Shown: positions 39,978 to 49,266, counted from the first letter of the stretch. The stretch: DNA of 64,000 nt from Streptomyces lincolnensis (GCF_001685355.1 NZ_CP016438.1:8680001-8744000); one strand, 5' to 3'. Numbers and translations are program-made. The notes: generated from the sequence alone by a model not told the origin.

Positions 39978-40964
39978 ATGAAGTACCGCACCATCGGCAC
40001 CACTCCGGAGACCCGCCGTGAGGTCAGCGTCCTCGCCCTCGGCGCGATGCTGTTCGGCTCCCGGACGGACGAGAAGACGTCCTTCGCCGTGCTCGACCGC
40101 TATGTCGAGGCCGGCGGCACCTTCATCGACACGTCCGACAACTACGCCTTCTGGGAGGACGGCGGCCAGGGCGGCCAGAGCGAGGAACTCCTCGGACGCT
40201 GGCGCAAGAGCCGGGGTGTCGGCGACGAGATCGTCTTCGCCACGAAGCTCGGCGCCCGCCCCCTGGCCCCCGGCACCAGCTACACGGACAACGCCGAGGG
40301 CCTGTCGGCGAAGGTGATCCGCGAGTCCGCCGAACGCAGCCGGGAACGGCTCGGGGTGGACAAACTCGACCTGCTCTACGCGCACATCGAGGACAACACG
40401 GTCCCGCTGCGGGAGACCGTCGAGGGGTTCGCCGAACTGGTCGCCGAAGGCACGGTCGGGCTGCTCGGCGTGAGCAACCACGCCGTCTGGCGGGTGGAAC
40501 GGGCCCGCGCCCTCGCGGCCGCCGCGGGTCTGCCCGGCTATGAGGTGCTCCAGTACGAGCACAGCTACCTCCGGCCCCGGACCGACATCCCCGCCGAGAT
40601 CTTCCCCGACGGCACCCTGGCCGCCGTGGGCGCGGACATGCTCGGCTACCTGCGGGCCGAGCCCGCCCTGACCCTCGTCGCGTACTCGCCGCTCCTCAAG
40701 GGCGCCTACACCAACCCCGACCGACCGCTGCTGTCCGGCTACGACCATCCGGGCACCCCGCCGCGTCTCGCAGCCCTGAACGAGGTCGCCCGCGACACCG
40801 GTGCCACCCTCAACCAGGTCGTCCTGGCCTGGCAGTTGGGCGGCGAGCATCCGATCGTCCCGCTGGTCGGGGCGTCCTCGGTGGCCCAACTGGACGAGAG
40901 CCTGGCCGCGGTGGACCTGGAGCTGACACCGGAGCAGCGGGCCCGCCTGGACGCGGCCCACTGA
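39978..40964 (+). CDS. aldo/keto reductase
   Basis: This 328-aa TIM-barrel reductase has the AKR tetrad: Asp in FIDTSDNY, Tyr in the same motif, Lys in FATKLG and His in LYAHIED. The C-terminal VPLVGASSVAQLDESL is the NADPH-binding region. The family reduces aldehydes and ketones with NADPH. ATG at 39978 follows GGGAGGGA, part of which is buried in a hairpin. The next transcription unit (leader peptide and methyltransferase) starts 56 bp downstream. Confidence 0.93.
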   Translation: MKYRTIGTTPETRREVSVLALGAMLFGSRTDEKTSFAVLDRYVEAGGTFIDTSDNYAFWEDGGQGGQSEELLGRWRKSRGVGDEIVFATKLGARPLAPGTSYTDNAEGLSAKVIRESAERSRERLGVDKLDLLYAHIEDNTVPLRETVEGFAELVAEGTVGLLGVSNHAVWRVERARALAAAAGLPGYEVLQYEHSYLRPRTDIPAEIFPDGTLAAVGADMLGYLRAEPALTLVAYSPLLKGAYTNPDRPLLSGYDHPGTPPRLAALNEVARDTGATLNQVVLAWQLGGEHPIVPLVGASSVAQLDESLAAVDLELTPEQRARLDAAH

Positions 40965-41020
40965 CGGTGCGGCCGCTGATAATCTGACACGGCAGCTTTC
41001 GTGAAAGGCAGGGCCGCCCG

Positions 41021-41092
41021 ATGACACCCGGCATGTTGCTCGGCATGGTTCTCGGCGACGTCCGCTCCCGCGCTTCGACGCGGGAGCGGTAG
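41021..41092 (+). CDS. 23-aa leader peptide of the methyltransferase gene
   Basis: The ORF starts ATG at 41021 with AGGCAGGG 7 nt upstream, encodes MTPGMLLGMVLG followed by an Arg-rich end with R-S-R and R-E-R, and stops at TAG 41090-41092. Its last third overlaps RNA segments 1 and 2 of the attenuator. A GATAAT hexamer at 40978-40983 could be the -10 of its promoter. Position, ribosome site and overlap with alternative hairpins all fit a regulatory leader ORF. Confidence 0.7.
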   Translation: MTPGMLLGMVLGDVRSRASTRER

Positions 41093-41168
41093 ACCCGACT
41101 CTCCTTTTCCACGCTCCCGCTCCTCGTCGAAGCGCTCTTCGTGCCCTTGCACGTCCCTTCACGAGGAG
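41062..41168 (+). promoter_or_regulatory. predicted erm-like translational attenuator
   Basis: Segment 1 (41062-41072) pairs with segment 2 (41079-41089) in a perfect 11-bp stem. Segment 3 (41112-41134) holds CTCCTCGT (41120-41127), which is perfectly complementary to the Shine-Dalgarno region ACGAGGAG (41161-41168, segment 4) of the methyltransferase. Segment 2 with its flank (41071-41088) can instead pair with segment 3: GCGGGAGCG with 41112-41120 and CGCTTCGAC with 41126-41134, 18 bp with a 5-nt bulge. A ribosome paused in the leader ORF over segment 1 would favour 2:3 and free the ribosome site. Confidence 0.7.
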
Positions 41169-41175
41169 TACGCCC

Positions 41176-42285
41176 GTGTCCACCATCAGCTGGACCGAGG
41201 ACCACACCACCCGCACCGCCCGCTGGCACTCCGAGAGCCAGCTTCCGTCGCCCCGGCACACCGTCGTCGCCGACGACCGTGTGCGCGCCGCCACCGCCCA
41301 CCGCCTGGCCCGCGCGGGCACGGCCCTGCTGTGGCGGGGCGACTACCAGGGCGCCCGCCAACTGCTCACCGCCATGGGCCGCCGTGCCGACCGCGAACGC
41401 CCGCGGCCGGACGGCGGCCCGGCCACGTCCTTCCACCTGTACCGCCGGGCCCGCGCGCACCGCGCCCGGGTCCTGGGCAGGCTGCTCGTCCTGCTGGACG
41501 ACGGCCACACGCTGAACCTGCGCCGGGCGCCCGACGTGCGCGAGGCGTGCACCGCGGCCTACGGTCCCTCGACCGGCCCGACGGCCGTGCCGCTGCGCGA
41601 ACTGCTCGGCGTGCTCGGCGCCTGGCAGTGGCGGGTCAAGGGCGTGGAGGTGCCGGCCCTCGGCGCCCGCGTCCACCCGCACTACGGTGTCTTCGCCCCG
41701 GTCCGGGGCGAGTACGTCGACCTCGTCGACCGGGCGCCGCTGCCCGGCCGTACCGCGTTCGACCTGGGCACCGGGACCGGCGTCCTGGCCGCCGTGCTCG
41801 CCCGGCGCGGCCTGGAGCGCGTGGTCGCCACCGACATCGGCCCGCGCGCCCTGCTCTGCGCGCGCGAGAACCTGGACCGGCTCTCCCTCGCCGGCCGCGT
41901 CGAGGTGGTCGGCCCGGCCCTGTACCCCGAGGGCCGGGCCGACCTCGTCGTCTGCAACCCGCCGTGGCTGCCCGCCCGGCCCCACTCCGAGCTGGAGTAC
42001 GGCGTATACGACCCGGACAGCGCCATGCTCCGCGGCTTCCTCGACGGCCTCGCCGCCCACCTCGCCCCCGGCGGCGAGGGCTGGCTCGTCCTGTCCGACC
42101 TGGCCGAACGGCTCGCACTCAGGACCCGTGACGACCTGCTCGCCCTGATCGGGACGGCCGGTCTGCGGGTCGCGGGCCGGCTCGACACCCGCCCGCGGCA
42201 CCCGCGGAGCCGGGACACCGACGACCCGCTCCACGCGGCCCGCGCGGCCGAGGTCACCTCCCTGTGGCGGCTGGCCGTACGGTGA
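41176..42285 (+). CDS. class I SAM methyltransferase with NPPW motif
   Basis: This 369-aa protein has a helical, Arg-rich N-terminal domain of about 150 residues (FHLYRRARAHRARVLGRLLV) and a class I methyltransferase domain with motif I DLGTGTGVLAA (Asp196) and motif IV CNPPW (N261-W264). NPPW-type motifs mark enzymes that methylate planar amino groups: m6A, m4C or m2G in nucleic acid, or glutamine. The N-terminal basic domain would suit RNA binding. It is not an Erm protein. GTG at 41176 has GAGGAG 7 nt upstream. The attenuator in front suggests ribosome-related, possibly drug-inducible, expression; the substrate is unknown. Confidence 0.85.
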   Translation: MSTISWTEDHTTRTARWHSESQLPSPRHTVVADDRVRAATAHRLARAGTALLWRGDYQGARQLLTAMGRRADRERPRPDGGPATSFHLYRRARAHRARVLGRLLVLLDDGHTLNLRRAPDVREACTAAYGPSTGPTAVPLRELLGVLGAWQWRVKGVEVPALGARVHPHYGVFAPVRGEYVDLVDRAPLPGRTAFDLGTGTGVLAAVLARRGLERVVATDIGPRALLCARENLDRLSLAGRVEVVGPALYPEGRADLVVCNPPWLPARPHSELEYGVYDPDSAMLRGFLDGLAAHLAPGGEGWLVLSDLAERLALRTRDDLLALIGTAGLRVAGRLDTRPRHPRSRDTDDPLHAARAAEVTSLWRLAVR

Positions 42286-42291
42286 CCCGCC

Positions 42292-43077
42292 TCAGGGCCT
42301 GACCAGCAGCTGGAAGTCGAAGGCGTACCGGGACGCGCGGTAGATGTGCGTCCCGTACTCGACCGGCCGGCCGGTGTCGTCGTACGCCGTGCGCTGCATG
42401 GTCAGCAGCGCGGACCCCGCGCGCTCGTCGAGGAGCCGGGCCTCCTCGGCGGTGGCGCTGCGGGCGCCGATGGTCTGGCGGGCGCTGTGCAGGGTGATGC
42501 CGGCCGAGCGCATCATCCGGTACAGGCCGGTCGACTCCAGCCGGTTCGTGCCGAGGTCGAGCAGGCCCGAGGGGAGGTAGTTGCAGAGGAAGGCGACCGG
42601 CTGGCCGTGCGTGGAGCGCAGCCGCTCCAGACGGGTGACCTCGCTGCCCTCAGCGACCCCGAGGGCGGCCGCCACGTCGGCGGACGCCGCGACGCCCTCG
42701 TTGCGCACCACCCGGGTGGCCGGTCCCTGCCCGGCCTCCTCCAGGTCGTCGTAGAGGCTGCTGAGTTCGAGGGGGCGCTTGACCTGGCTGTGCACCACCT
42801 GCGTGCCCACCCCGCGCCGTCGGACGAGGAGCCCCTTGTCGACCAGGGACTGGATGGCCTGGCGGACGGTCGGCCGGGACAGGCCGAGGCGTACGGACAG
42901 GTCGATCTCGTTGCCCAGCAGATTGCCCGGGGCGAGGACGCCGTGCTCGATCGCCGCCTCCAGCTGCTGGGCCAGCTGGTAGTACAGCGGCACCGGGCTG
43001 GCGCGGTCCAGGGCGAAGTCCAGGGAGCTGAGCGCGGGGGCGGTCACGGCACGTGAGGAGTCGCCGGTCTTCGCCAT
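42292..43077 (-). CDS. GntR/HutC-family regulator (UTRA domain)
   Basis: This 261-aa protein has an N-terminal GntR winged helix (LYYQLAQQLEAAIEHG, then LSVRLGLSRPTVRQAIQSLV) and a C-terminal UTRA ligand-binding domain (VAFLCNYLPSGLLDLG to GRPVEYGTHIYRASRYAF). HutC-type regulators sense a pathway metabolite. It lies 33 bp after iolD on the same strand, so it is the likely repressor of the inositol-type genes in this region. The ATG start follows GGGAGGT. Confidence 0.93.
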   Translation of the reverse strand: MAKTGDSSRAVTAPALSSLDFALDRASPVPLYYQLAQQLEAAIEHGVLAPGNLLGNEIDLSVRLGLSRPTVRQAIQSLVDKGLLVRRRGVGTQVVHSQVKRPLELSSLYDDLEEAGQGPATRVVRNEGVAASADVAAALGVAEGSEVTRLERLRSTHGQPVAFLCNYLPSGLLDLGTNRLESTGLYRMMRSAGITLHSARQTIGARSATAEEARLLDERAGSALLTMQRTAYDDTGRPVEYGTHIYRASRYAFDFQLLVRP

Positions 43078-43110
43078 GGACGTACCTCCCTCGAAGAGTG
43101 GGGGCGGGGG

Positions 43111-44991
43111 TCAGAGATGGTGACGGCGGGCGGCGACGTCCCGGTCGTACCGCTCACGCGCCTGGACGGCCGCCTCCCGGGACGCGACCTCGGCCACCGG
43201 CACATCCCACCAGGCCTCGGCCGGGGGAGCGGTGGCGGTGGCGGTGTCGGTCTCGACGTAGACGCAGGTCGGGCGGTCGGCGGCGCGGGCCGTGGCCAGC
43301 GCCTCGCGCAGTTCGCGCACCGTCTTGGCGCGCAGGACGTCCATGCCGAGGCTGGCCGCGTTGGCGGCCAGGTCGACCGGGAGCGGGGCGCCGGTGAAGG
43401 TGCCGTCGGCGGCCCGGTAGCGGTAGGCGGTGCCGAAGCGCTCGGCGCCGACCGTCTCCGAGAGGCCGCCGATGGAGGCGTAGCCGTGGTTCTGGATCAG
43501 GAGCAGATTGATCTGGAGGCCCTCCTGCACGGCGGTGACGATCTCCGTCGGCATCATCAGGTACGTGCCGTCGCCGACCAGTGCCCACACGGGTGTGTCC
43601 GGGGTGGCCTGCTGGACGCCGATCGCGGCCGGGATCTCGTACCCCATGCAGGAGTAGCCGTACTCCAGGTGGTACTGGCGCCGACTGCGGGCCCGCCACA
43701 GCTTGTGCAGGTCGCCCGGGAGCGAGCCCGCCGCGTTGATCACCACGTCCTCGTCGCCCACGACCGCGTCCAGCGCGCCGAGCACCTGCGTCTGGGTCGG
43801 GACAGCGTTGTCGTCGGCGGCCCGGAAGGCGGTCTCGACGACCTCCTCCCAGCGGGCCTTGCCCTCGCCGTACTCGGTCACGTACGCGGGATCAACGCGG
43901 TGGCCGGCCAGGGCCGCGGTGAGCGCCTCAAGGCCCGTCCGCGCGTCGCAGACCAGGGTGCGGGCGGTCAGCTTGTGGGCGTCGAAGGCGGCGATGTTGA
44001 GGTTCAGGAAGCGGACGTCCGGGTTCTGGAAGAGCGTGCCGGAGGCGGTCGTGAAGTCCGTGTAGCGCGTGCCCACGCCGATGACCAGGTCCGCGGTGCG
44101 GGCCAGGTCGTCGCAGACCGCGGTGCCGGTGTGGCCGATGCCGCCGAGGTCGGCGGGATGGTCGTGGCGCAGGGAGCCCTTGCCTGCCTGGGTGGAGGCG
44201 ACCGGGATGCCGGTGGCGTCCACCAGCGCCTTCAGCGCCTCCTCGGCCTCGCTGTGGTGGACCCCGCCGCCCGCGACGATCAGCGGACGCGCGGCGGCCC
44301 GGACGGCGCGCACGGCCTCGGCCAGCTCGACCGGATCGGGCGCGGGACGCCGTACGTGCCACACGCGCTCGGCGAAGAACTCCTGAGGCCAGTCGTGCGC
44401 CTCCGCCTGGACGTCCTGCGGCAGGGCGAGGGTGACGGCGCCGGTCTCGGCCGGGTCGGACAGGACCCGCATGGCCTGGAGCGCCGACGGGATCAGCGCC
44501 TCGGGCCGGGTGATCCGGTCGAAGTACCGCGAGACCGGGCGCAGGGTGTCGTTGACGGACACGTCGGCCTCGGTGGGGTGCTCCAGCTGCTGGAGCAGCG
44601 GGTCGGCGGGGCGGGTGGCGAAGGAGTCGCCGGGCAGCAGCAGGACCGGAAGCCGGTTGATCGTGGCGAGGGCGGCGCCGGTGACCAGGTTGGTGGCGCC
44701 GGGTCCGATCGACGTCGTCACGGCCTGCGCGGACAGCCGGTCGAGCTGCCGGGCGTAGCCCACCGCCGCGTGCACCATGGCCTGTTCGTTGCGGCCCTGG
44801 TGGAACGGCATCGCGTCCTCGCCCACCTCCACGAGCGCCTGCCCGATGCCCGCCACGTTGCCGTGGCCGAAGATGCCCCAGGTGCCGGCGATCAGCCGCC
44901 GCCGGACGCCGTCCCGCTCGGTGTACTGCACGGACAGGAACCGCACCAGCGCCTGGGCGACGGTCAGGCGGACGCTCGGGGGGTGGCTCAT
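43111..44991 (-). CDS. iolD: trihydroxycyclohexane-1,2-dione hydrolase, IolD
   Basis: This 626-aa ThDP enzyme has the three domains of the acetolactate synthase fold: N-terminal catalytic Glu region (WGIFGHGNVAGIGQAL), central Rossmann-like domain, and the C-terminal ThDP motif from GDGTYLMMPTEIV to NLLLIQNHGY. The N-terminus is diagnostic for IolD, which hydrolyses 3D-trihydroxycyclohexane-1,2-dione to 5-deoxy-glucuronate in myo-inositol breakdown. ATG at 44991 is used; GTG at 45003 is possible. It follows iolC by 79 bp. Confidence 0.93.
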   Translation of the reverse strand: MSHPPSVRLTVAQALVRFLSVQYTERDGVRRRLIAGTWGIFGHGNVAGIGQALVEVGEDAMPFHQGRNEQAMVHAAVGYARQLDRLSAQAVTTSIGPGATNLVTGAALATINRLPVLLLPGDSFATRPADPLLQQLEHPTEADVSVNDTLRPVSRYFDRITRPEALIPSALQAMRVLSDPAETGAVTLALPQDVQAEAHDWPQEFFAERVWHVRRPAPDPVELAEAVRAVRAAARPLIVAGGGVHHSEAEEALKALVDATGIPVASTQAGKGSLRHDHPADLGGIGHTGTAVCDDLARTADLVIGVGTRYTDFTTASGTLFQNPDVRFLNLNIAAFDAHKLTARTLVCDARTGLEALTAALAGHRVDPAYVTEYGEGKARWEEVVETAFRAADDNAVPTQTQVLGALDAVVGDEDVVINAAGSLPGDLHKLWRARSRRQYHLEYGYSCMGYEIPAAIGVQQATPDTPVWALVGDGTYLMMPTEIVTAVQEGLQINLLLIQNHGYASIGGLSETVGAERFGTAYRYRAADGTFTGAPLPVDLAANAASLGMDVLRAKTVRELREALATARAADRPTCVYVETDTATATAPPAEAWWDVPVAEVASREAAVQARERYDRDVAARRHHL

Positions 44992-45070
44992 CGGGGACCT
45001 CACTGGGAAAGGGGTGTGCGCAGGGGATGCGGGGGGCGGGACGTCGTGGTGGGCCGTGCCGGCACCGCGG

Positions 45071-45949
45071 TCAGGCGGTCGTGCCGGTCGGGTTCGGCTG
45101 CGGGGTCCGGGCGAGGAGGTCCTCGATCTCCGTCGCGGTGGGCATCGCCGGGGACTCGGTGGGCCGGGAGGCCACCAGAGCGCCGGCCGCGTGGGCGTAG
45201 CGCACCAGGCGCTCCACCTCCCAGCCGGAGAGCAGCCCGTGGCACAGCGCGCCGCCGAACGCGTCCCCCGCGTCCGGGGCGTCGGCGCCCGCGGCGGCCA
45301 CCGGCGGGATCTCGGCCTCCGTTCCGTCGCGGTGCATGGCGAGCACGCCCCCGGGCTGCTTCACCAGGGCGAGCTCCACCCCCGCGGCGAGCAACGCCTC
45401 CGCGCACGCGCGGGGTTCACGGACTCCGGTGGCGATCTCGCACGCGTCCAGGTCGCCCATCGCGACGGTCGCGTGCCGCACGGCCTCCGCGTAGTGGGGC
45501 GGCGCCTCCTGCGGGTCGCTCCAGCAGGCGGGGCGCCAGTGGAGGTCGAGCACCGTCGTGCCCGTCCTGCCGCGGGCCTTGAGGGCGGCGAGCGTGGTGG
45601 AGCGGGTCGGTTCCCCGCTGAGCCCGGTGCCGGTGATCCACAGGATCCGGGCCGCGCGGAGCGCGAAGAAGTCCAGGGCGTCGGTCTCCGACTCCGAGGG
45701 GGTCACCCACCGGCTGTCGACGCCGGACTCGGTGAGGGTCTGGTGGAGATGGCTGCCGAACGGGTCTGCGCCCGTCCGGGTGATCACGGCGGTGGAGCGG
45801 CCGAGCCGTGCGGCGGCCACCGCCACGTTGGCGGCCGAGCCGCCGAGGCCCGCCGCCTGCGCCGACGGGGTGCCGGTCCGGGGCGGGTAGAGATCAATTC
45901 CGATACGGCCCATACTGATCACGTCGTAGTGCTGGACTGACTCGGCCAT
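45071..45949 (-). CDS. iolC: 5-dehydro-2-deoxygluconokinase, IolC (PfkB family)
   Basis: This 292-aa kinase has the PfkB motifs GGSAANVAVAAARLG near residue 36 and DAPDAGDAFGGALCHGLL near the C-terminus with the catalytic Asp of GDAF. The opening ISMGRIGIDLYP is typical of IolC, which phosphorylates 5-dehydro-2-deoxygluconate. It is the first gene of the minus-strand iolC-iolD-gntR unit. The IolB isomerase that should supply its substrate is not encoded in the window. Confidence 0.9.
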   Translation of the reverse strand: MAESVQHYDVISMGRIGIDLYPPRTGTPSAQAAGLGGSAANVAVAAARLGRSTAVITRTGADPFGSHLHQTLTESGVDSRWVTPSESETDALDFFALRAARILWITGTGLSGEPTRSTTLAALKARGRTGTTVLDLHWRPACWSDPQEAPPHYAEAVRHATVAMGDLDACEIATGVREPRACAEALLAAGVELALVKQPGGVLAMHRDGTEAEIPPVAAAGADAPDAGDAFGGALCHGLLSGWEVERLVRYAHAAGALVASRPTESPAMPTATEIEDLLARTPQPNPTGTTA

Positions 45950-46246
45950 GCGCGACGCTCCTCGTTCCGACCTCGGGGTGCAGGCCCTTCGGGCCTGCCA
46001 CTTCCCAAGGTGTAGGACTCGAAGGGCAACCCTGTCAATAGTTTGTACTTACATTCGGACCTGCTTGTGAAATGATGTCTTAACAAAGTATTGACAGTGG
46101 GCGCGGCAAGGGATTGGATCCCGTGCCAAGCGAACCGTGCATGCGGTGCATGACCCGGACCTTTCGGAGCCCGGGCCCGGATCCTTGTGATCCCACTCCC
46201 TTTATCCCGTCGTTCTCCCTCGTTCGCACAGTGAGGTGCCGGTAAG
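45950..46246. promoter_or_regulatory. divergent promoter region of iolC and the sugar ABC operon
   Basis: This 297-bp spacer is AT-richer than its surroundings. TGTCAATA (46033-46040) and TATTGACA (46089-46096) form an inverted pair, placing a TTGACA -35 box on each strand, pointing outward. On the plus strand TTGGAT lies 17 bp further. Next to the minus-strand -35 is GTTTGTACT (46041-46049), whose complement AGTACAAAC recurs at 56833-56841. The GntR product of 42292-43077 is a likely binder. AGGCCCTTCGGGCCTG near 45981 is a small hairpin in the iolC leader. Confidence 0.6.
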
Positions 46247-47266
46247 ATGGACCGCTCTTCTCACCCCCGCTCCCGCCGATTCGCCCCGGCGGTGGCCCTG
46301 GCCGCGGCGGCGGCCCTGACCCTGGCCGGCTGCTCCAGCGGCTCAGGCGGCAAGAAAGCCGAGGAGAGCGCGGACGGCGCCTCCGCCGGCAAGGCCAACA
46401 CCCCCCGGATGACGGTCGCGCTGGTCACTCACCAGGCCGCCGGCGACACCTTCTGGGACATCGTCCGCAAGGGCGCCGAAGCCGCCGCGGCCAAGGACAA
46501 CATCAAGCTCATCTACTCCAACGACCCGAACGCGGGCAACCAGGCCAACCTGGTCCAGAACGCGATCGACCAGAAGGTCGACGGCATCGCGATCACGCTC
46601 GCCAAGCCCGACGCGATGAAGGACGTCGTCAGCAAGGCGAAGGCCGCGAACATACCGGTCGTCGGCCTCAACTCCGGAGTGAGCGACTGGCAGAAGCTCG
46701 GCCTGATGGAGTTCTTCGGCCAGGACGAGACGGTGGCGGGCGAGGCGCTCGGCAAGCGGCTGAACGAGGACGGCGCGAAGAGCGCCGTCTGTGTCATCCA
46801 GGAGCAGGGCAACATCGGCCTCACCCAGCGCTGCGACGGTGTGAAGAAGACCTTCAGCGGCAAGCTCCAGACGCTGTTCGTCAACGGCACCGACATGCCG
46901 TCCGTGAAGTCGACGATCACCGCCAAGCTCACCCAGGACAAGTCCATCGACCACGTCGTCACGCTCGGCGCCCCCTTCGCGATGACCGCGGTGCAGTCGG
47001 TGTCCGAGGCGGGCAGCAAGGCCAAGATCGCGACCTTCGACCTCAACAAGGAGCTGACCGGAGCCATCTCCGCGGGGACGATCGAGTTCGCGGTCGACCA
47101 GCAGCCCTACCTCCAGGGCTACTTGGCCGTCGACTCCCTGTGGCTCTACAAGAACAACGGCAACTACAGCGGTGGCGGCGAGCAGCCCGTGCTGACCGGA
47201 CCCGCGTTCGTGGACAAGTCGAACGTGGAGACGATCGCCAAGTTCGCCGCGAAGGGCACTCGGTGA
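46247..47266 (+). CDS. sugar ABC transporter substrate-binding lipoprotein
   Basis: This 339-aa protein has a lipoprotein signal peptide ending in the lipobox LAGC, then a periplasmic-binding-protein type 1 domain of the RbsB kind (AGDTFWDIVRKGAEAAAA, LVQNAIDQKVDGIAIT, IPVVGLNSG). Such proteins capture ribose, inositol or related polyols outside the membrane. ATG at 46247 follows GAGGTG. The permease start overlaps its stop codon (TGATG). Genomic context favours inositol or another cyclitol. Confidence 0.95.
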   Translation: MDRSSHPRSRRFAPAVALAAAAALTLAGCSSGSGGKKAEESADGASAGKANTPRMTVALVTHQAAGDTFWDIVRKGAEAAAAKDNIKLIYSNDPNAGNQANLVQNAIDQKVDGIAITLAKPDAMKDVVSKAKAANIPVVGLNSGVSDWQKLGLMEFFGQDETVAGEALGKRLNEDGAKSAVCVIQEQGNIGLTQRCDGVKKTFSGKLQTLFVNGTDMPSVKSTITAKLTQDKSIDHVVTLGAPFAMTAVQSVSEAGSKAKIATFDLNKELTGAISAGTIEFAVDQQPYLQGYLAVDSLWLYKNNGNYSGGGEQPVLTGPAFVDKSNVETIAKFAAKGTR

Positions 47267-48342
47267 TGAGTATGACCCAGCATGCCGAGCCGGCGGTGAC
47301 CACACCGCCGGCCCCCGGCCGCAAGGACACCGACGGCCGGACCGCTCAACGCCCCCTCGCACTGCGCCTGTTGGCCCGCCCCGAGATCGGCGTCTTCCTC
47401 GGCGCGGCCGCAGTGTACGTGTTCTTCCTGATCGCCGCCCCGCCGGTGCGCGACGGCAGCTCCATGGCCACCGTCCTCTACCAGGCCTCCACGCTGGGCA
47501 TCATGACGCTGCCGGTCGCCCTGCTGATGATCGGCGGCGAGTTCGACCTCTCCTCCGGTGTCGCGGTGCTGACCTCGGCGCTGACCGCCTCCATGACGAC
47601 CTACCAGCTCACCCTGAACGTGTGGATGGGCGTGGTCGTCGCCCTGATCGTGTCGCTGGCGGTCGGGTTCTTCAACGGCTGGATGGTCGTCAGGACCGGC
47701 CTGCCCAGCTTCCTGGTCACCCTCGGCACCTTCCTGATCCTCCAGGGTGCCAACCTCGCGGTGACCAAGCTGGTGACCACCAACGTGGCCACCGACGACA
47801 TCAGCAACATGGACGGCTTCGACCAGGCCAAGAAGATCTTCGCCTCGTCCTTCGACATCGGCGGCGTCCAGGTGAAGATCACGGTCTTCTACTGGCTGGC
47901 CTTCGCCGCGCTCGCCACCTGGGTGCTGCTGCGCACCAAGTACGGCAACTGGATCTTCGCCGTCGGCGGCAACAAGGACTCCGCGCGGGCCGTCGGTGTC
48001 CCGGTCACCTTCACCAAGATCTCGCTGTTCATGCTGGTCGGCCTGGGTGCCTGGTTCGTCGGCATGCACCAGCTGTTCACCTTCAACACCGTGCAGTCCG
48101 GTGAGGGCGTCGGCCAGGAGCTCATCTACATCGCGGGTGCGGTCATCGGCGGCTGTCTGCTGACCGGTGGTTACGGCTCGGCGATCGGTCCGGTCTTCGG
48201 TGCCTTCATGTTCGGCATGGTGAACCAGGGCATCGTGTTCGCCGGCTGGAACCCCGACTGGTTCAAGGCATTCCTGGGCGTGATGCTGCTGGGCGCCGTT
48301 CTGATCAATCTGTGGGTCCGCCAGTCGGCGACCCGGAGGTGA
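47266..48342 (+). CDS. sugar ABC transporter permease (RbsC type)
   Basis: This 358-aa protein has about ten hydrophobic segments and the BPD_transp_2 signature [20 protein letters not shown] and [20 protein letters not shown]. It forms the membrane channel of a CUT2-type importer with the flanking binding protein and ATPase. The ATG at 47266 shares its first base with the stop of the previous gene. Confidence 0.95.
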   Translation: MSMTQHAEPAVTTPPAPGRKDTDGRTAQRPLALRLLARPEIGVFLGAAAVYVFFLIAAPPVRDGSSMATVLYQASTLGIMTLPVALLMIGGEFDLSSGVAVLTSALTASMTTYQLTLNVWMGVVVALIVSLAVGFFNGWMVVRTGLPSFLVTLGTFLILQGANLAVTKLVTTNVATDDISNMDGFDQAKKIFASSFDIGGVQVKITVFYWLAFAALATWVLLRTKYGNWIFAVGGNKDSARAVGVPVTFTKISLFMLVGLGAWFVGMHQLFTFNTVQSGEGVGQELIYIAGAVIGGCLLTGGYGSAIGPVFGAFMFGMVNQGIVFAGWNPDWFKAFLGVMLLGAVLINLWVRQSATRR

Positions 48343-48347
48343 CACCC

Positions 48348-49265
48348 ATGACTTCCACCAACGAGACCGGCACGCACGGGGCCATCGTCACGGACGACGC
48401 CCCCGAGTCCACCGGCGGCGCGATCGTCGAACTGCGCGGCGCCGGCAAGTCCTACGGCAACATCCGCGCCCTGCACGGCGTCGACCTCAAGGTCCACCCG
48501 GGCCGGGTGAGCTGCGTGCTGGGTGACAACGGCGCCGGCAAGTCCACCCTCATCAAGATCATCTCCGGGCTGCACCAGCACACCGAGGGCGACTTCCTCG
48601 TCGACGGCGACCCGGTGCGCTTCTCCACCCCGCGCGAGGCGCTGGACAAGGGCATCGCCACCGTCTACCAGGACCTGGCCGTGGTCCCGCTGATGCCGGT
48701 GTGGCGCAACTTCTTCCTCGGCTCCGAGATGACCAAGGGCCCCTGGCCCGTGCGCCGTCTCGACATCGAGGCGATGAAGAAGACCGCGGACACCGAACTG
48801 CGCAACATGGGCATCGTCCTGGACGACCTGGAGCAGCCCATCGGCACGCTCTCCGGCGGCCAGCGCCAGTGCGTGGCGATCGCCCGCGCGGTCTACTTCG
48901 GCGCCCGGGTGCTCATCCTGGACGAGCCGACCGCCGCTCTCGGCGTCAAGCAGTCGGGTGTGGTGCTGAAGTACATCGCCGCCGCCCGCGAGAAGGGCCT
49001 GGGCGTCATCTTCATCACCCACAACCCCCACCACGCCTACATGGTCGGCGACCACTTCAGTGTGCTGCGCCTGGGCACCATGGAGCTGTCCGCCTCCCGT
49101 GCCGAGGTGAGCCTGGAGGAGCTGACCAACCACATGGCAGGCGGTGCCGAACTCGCCGCGCTCAAGCACGAGTTGAGCCAGGTCAGTGGCGTCGACGTCG
49201 AGGAGCTTCCCGAGGAGAAGGACCTCACCGCACCGGTGGCGTCCGCCCCCGAGGGGAAGGCCTGA
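48348..49265 (+). CDS. sugar ABC transporter ATPase (single domain)
   Basis: This 305-aa ATPase has Walker [10 protein letters not shown], signature [15 protein letters not shown], Walker [12 protein letters not shown] and the His switch [12 protein letters not shown]2 importers usually have a fused two-domain ATPase (RbsA, about 500 aa); the single domain here must dimerise, as in a subset of actinobacterial systems. The start ATG at 48348 follows CGGAGGTG. The isomerase gene starts 1 bp after its stop codon. Confidence 0.95.
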   Translation: MTSTNETGTHGAIVTDDAPESTGGAIVELRGAGKSYGNIRALHGVDLKVHPGRVSCVLGDNGAGKSTLIKIISGLHQHTEGDFLVDGDPVRFSTPREALDKGIATVYQDLAVVPLMPVWRNFFLGSEMTKGPWPVRRLDIEAMKKTADTELRNMGIVLDDLEQPIGTLSGGQRQCVAIARAVYFGARVLILDEPTAALGVKQSGVVLKYIAAAREKGLGVIFITHNPHHAYMVGDHFSVLRLGTMELSASRAEVSLEELTNHMAGGAELAALKHELSQVSGVDVEELPEEKDLTAPVASAPEGKA

Positions 49266-49266
49266 C

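Noticed and set aside
41073..41110. Stem 41062-41089 with the following CTCCTTTTCC as a plain intrinsic terminator of the reductase gene
   Set aside because: The stem lies inside a leader ORF with its own ribosome site, the T-rich part is short and 11 nt away, and the alternative pairings explain the region better. Partial termination cannot be excluded.
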